Assembly (NCBI RefSeq): GCF_004027225.2
Contig: NC_044278.2
Location: forward strand, 3,844,001 to 3,908,000
DNA length: 64,000 nucleotides
From: Strigops habroptila
Taxonomy: Eukaryota > Chordata > Aves > Psittaciformes > Psittacidae
Direction of reading: 5' to 3'
The position numbers and the translations under genes are program-made. Below the pieces are notes generated by a model, which worked only from the letters and a program-made list of their open reading frames with translations, was not told where the DNA came from and did not search any database. This document shows positions 61,844-64,000 of the stretch, one piece after another. Each line of letters begins with the position of its first letter. The first letter of the stretch is position 1.

Positions 61844-62571
61844 GTCTTCTGCCCCTGGTTTGCCCCTGAGGACTTTGCTTGTGTACAGTTTGGAAGGTTT
61901 TTCATGCTGTGTTATAAGGAATTTAAAAACACACCGCTATTTTATCCTAAATTCCTCCTTCTCCATTGATCCAGCTGTGATTGAGCACTTCCTTCAGCTT
62001 TTTCTTTCTGCTGCCATCAAAGTCATTGCTTAACTAGTCTCTGTTTTGCACCAGCTGAGTTCACATAGGAGTCCTTTGAACCTCTTCATGTCGTTCTGTC
62101 TTTATGAGAAGTGGGTTGTAATCTTAACATATCTAAAACTCTCCTGTTGTTTTGCATGAGGAAATACTGCTGCCTCCTTCATTAGCCTCCTTTGCTAGCA
62201 ATTTATCTTGTCACTGTGTTCTCTGTGACGTTCTTCTCCAGCTTGCTGCCTTGCTCCCTCCTTTCTAAGCATCTAAATACCCTTCCTTCCTTTTTCTGCC
62301 CATCTGGCAACTGAGGTGGTCTAACTGTTTGCTTCTGCCACATGGGGAAGGTTCTGCTCCCTCTTCCACTTTACTGCACAGTCATGCTTACTTATTTGTG
62401 CTCTCTCCGGTATTTGGTTACATGAGTTTAACTGGATCACAGAAGGATCTGATAAGCTTCAGAGCTGGTGTGAAACTTTTGCTGTGTGATGAGGAGGGAT
62501 GAGCTGAGGAAAGAGAACCTTTCCGCTCTCAACAGCAGTTGGTTCTTATATGGACCGTAATGCACAACTCT

Positions 62572-62617
62572 TTAGTTTTCCTAGTTTTCCTAGTTTTTTA
62601 GTTTTTCAGTTTTCAGG
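62572..62617. repeat. Short tandem repeat, about 10-bp unit
   Basis: Degenerate copies of TAGTTTTCCT in GPR89 intron 1, about four to five units. Confidence 0.75.
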
Positions 62618-64000
62618 ATAGCTTTTGGTCATTTCTTAGAAATGCTATGCCCTCCTATTTGATAATGCTTTGATTCTTGCTTCTAACCTGCTTTTTCACT
62701 GTCAGTGGTTTGAGTGTAGCTTTGATACTGTTAACAATTCACCCAGAACAAAAACTTTCTCATTATTTGCTTTGCATCCTGAGATCTAACTTGCTTTTCT
62801 TTCATTTGTGGTGCTAGCTTTGCATCTTCTCATAATCTTCAGAATCATCAAGCTGGATGCATGTAACTGTCAAATCTCAAGAATTTTCTGACTTAACCTG
62901 TCACACTGACCTGCGGTGTTTTACAGTGTGAACTGTTCAGATAAGGTTTTTCTGTGCTTTTGTACAGTCCTTAACAAAAGGGAAATCTAATCTTCATATC
63001 TGTTTTACTCGGTTATTATTGTACTTGCTTATCTCCTCATCTCTTTTACTTTATTTACTTCTTTTTGAAGAGTTTGTCTCCACCTTTTTCCTCCTTCCCT
63101 CTGTTAAATGTGGAATTACTTTATGTAAATATCACTTGCTTACTTATACTTCTTTAACATATTGCCTGTAGATAGGACACTTATGAAATGTCTTACCTTT
63201 TTCTTTTTGCTATCAATTACTTAAAAGTCTGAAGTCCTCTTCAAACAAGTTTTGCCAGCTGTTACCAATCACTAGACCTTATTCCTATTGCAGTTCTTAT
63301 TTAAAGGAAAATATCTTTGGTCTTCCTTGCCTGGCACTCCCACTATTCCCTGTCTGTAAATCACGTTAGTCTGTTATCTTTGCCACTGCTGGGATCCAGT
63401 TACTCCTGAACCACAGTGGAATCATCCACAATGATTCCTGAATTTTTCTCTGAAAGTTTCCTGTCTTCACAGGGAGACACAGTGCTCTGGCCTTTTCCGT
63501 GTGCTCTGAGAAGAAGTACTCTCTTTTTTCTGTGCTTCGTGACATATACTGATTTTTCTCTTTTCTTTGGTCAAATGTGTTTATAAAGAATAGTTAATAT
63601 CTTCTGAATTCTCTTTTTGCTTGGGTTCTTTTAAATCACCACACTCGTTTTCTTGTCTTCTGAGGAATAGCTGGGGCTACCCATGTCAGGCCTGACAACA
63701 GTCTCCTTTTACCTTCTGAACATTGGTAATTACAATTTTGACCATATTCCTTAATTTGTGTTTATTTCATTTAAGTCATCTGCGAAACAGCTGTGATATT
63801 GAGTTTGTCTCTTCAGGTATGTGTGAAACAACTGAATTTTGTAAAGTGTTCTGAGAGTCATTGAAACGCAAAGTGTTATTGGCTTGTCCTGTGTCGCCTT
63901 CCTTGTCTATGTTGCTTTTGCAATTCCAGATTGTGGTTTGAGACATTCAACACTCCCTTCTCCCTAGTTTTGAAATGCTTTTAACACTTTTCACCCATAT

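Larger units (their letters stand above)
61175..64000 (+). other. GPR89B: GPR89 intron 1 (5' part)
   Basis: Begins with the donor GTACAG and runs off the window. The first 400 bases are still CpG-rich. After about 61600 the sequence becomes T- and C-rich, with no open frame resembling the next GPR89 exon. It contains a CR1 tail, a CCATC-type repeat and a TAGTTTTCCT-type repeat, listed separately. I see nothing else in it. Confidence 0.8.

Noticed and set aside
1-64000. CRISPR array, tRNA genes, endogenous retroviral LTR pairs or prokaryotic operons
   Set aside because: None seen. No regularly spaced repeats, no tRNA box A/B pair outside SINE remnants, no LTR-like direct repeats, and the gene structure is plainly vertebrate.

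Overview
The window reads as vertebrate nuclear DNA, almost certainly from a bird. The coding sequence is closest in my memory to the chicken lens connexin Cx45.6 (GJA8). The interspersed repeats are mainly CR1 LINEs, including one young copy that ends in the avian 8-bp tail repeats. Coding density is very low, and there are no operons, prokaryotic signals or CRISPR arrays. The species cannot be named from the sequence.

Two protein-coding genes can be supported, both on the + strand. GJA8 (lens gap-junction alpha-8, connexin 50 family) has its entire 400-codon reading frame in one exon at 51039-52241. A clear splice acceptor lies 10 bases before the ATG, so an untranslated first exon must lie upstream, but I could not place it. 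About 8.9 kb downstream, a CpG island (about 60715-61560) contains the first coding exon of GPR89, the Golgi pH regulator (61133-61174). It ends in a splice donor, and the rest of the gene runs off the right edge. The order GJA8(+) then GPR89(+) matches the human 1q21 arrangement GJA5 / GJA8 / GPR89B, so GJA5 is expected somewhere to the left, outside the window.

The first 51 kb show no convincing exon. They hold single-copy noncoding DNA with many decayed retroposons: at least four long ancient CR1 fragments (12.7-14.0 kb sense, 33.2-34.1 kb sense, 37.8-39.1 kb antisense, 43.2-44.4 kb antisense), a young CR1 3' end (17.8-18.1 kb), a short CR1 tail (42.0 kb), several MIR-like CORE-SINE pieces (4.3, 7.4, 15.2, 16.3 kb) and simple repeats. 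Between GJA8 and GPR89 there are a well-preserved MIR (55.9-56.1 kb), an antisense CR1 (56.6-56.8 kb) and a worn sense CR1 (57.5-57.9 kb). The start of GPR89 intron 1 carries one more CR1 tail followed by a pentanucleotide repeat.

The two genes are not known to act together. GJA8 builds intercellular channels between lens fibre cells, while GPR89 is a broadly expressed Golgi/ER membrane protein. Their promoters look correspondingly different: GJA8 has no CpG island, and GPR89 has a housekeeping-type island. I found no evidence of an unknown biological system. The most unusual structures are a near-perfect 21-bp hairpin at 24152-24202, a second hairpin at 21253-21278, and a near-consensus splice donor inside the GJA8 coding sequence.
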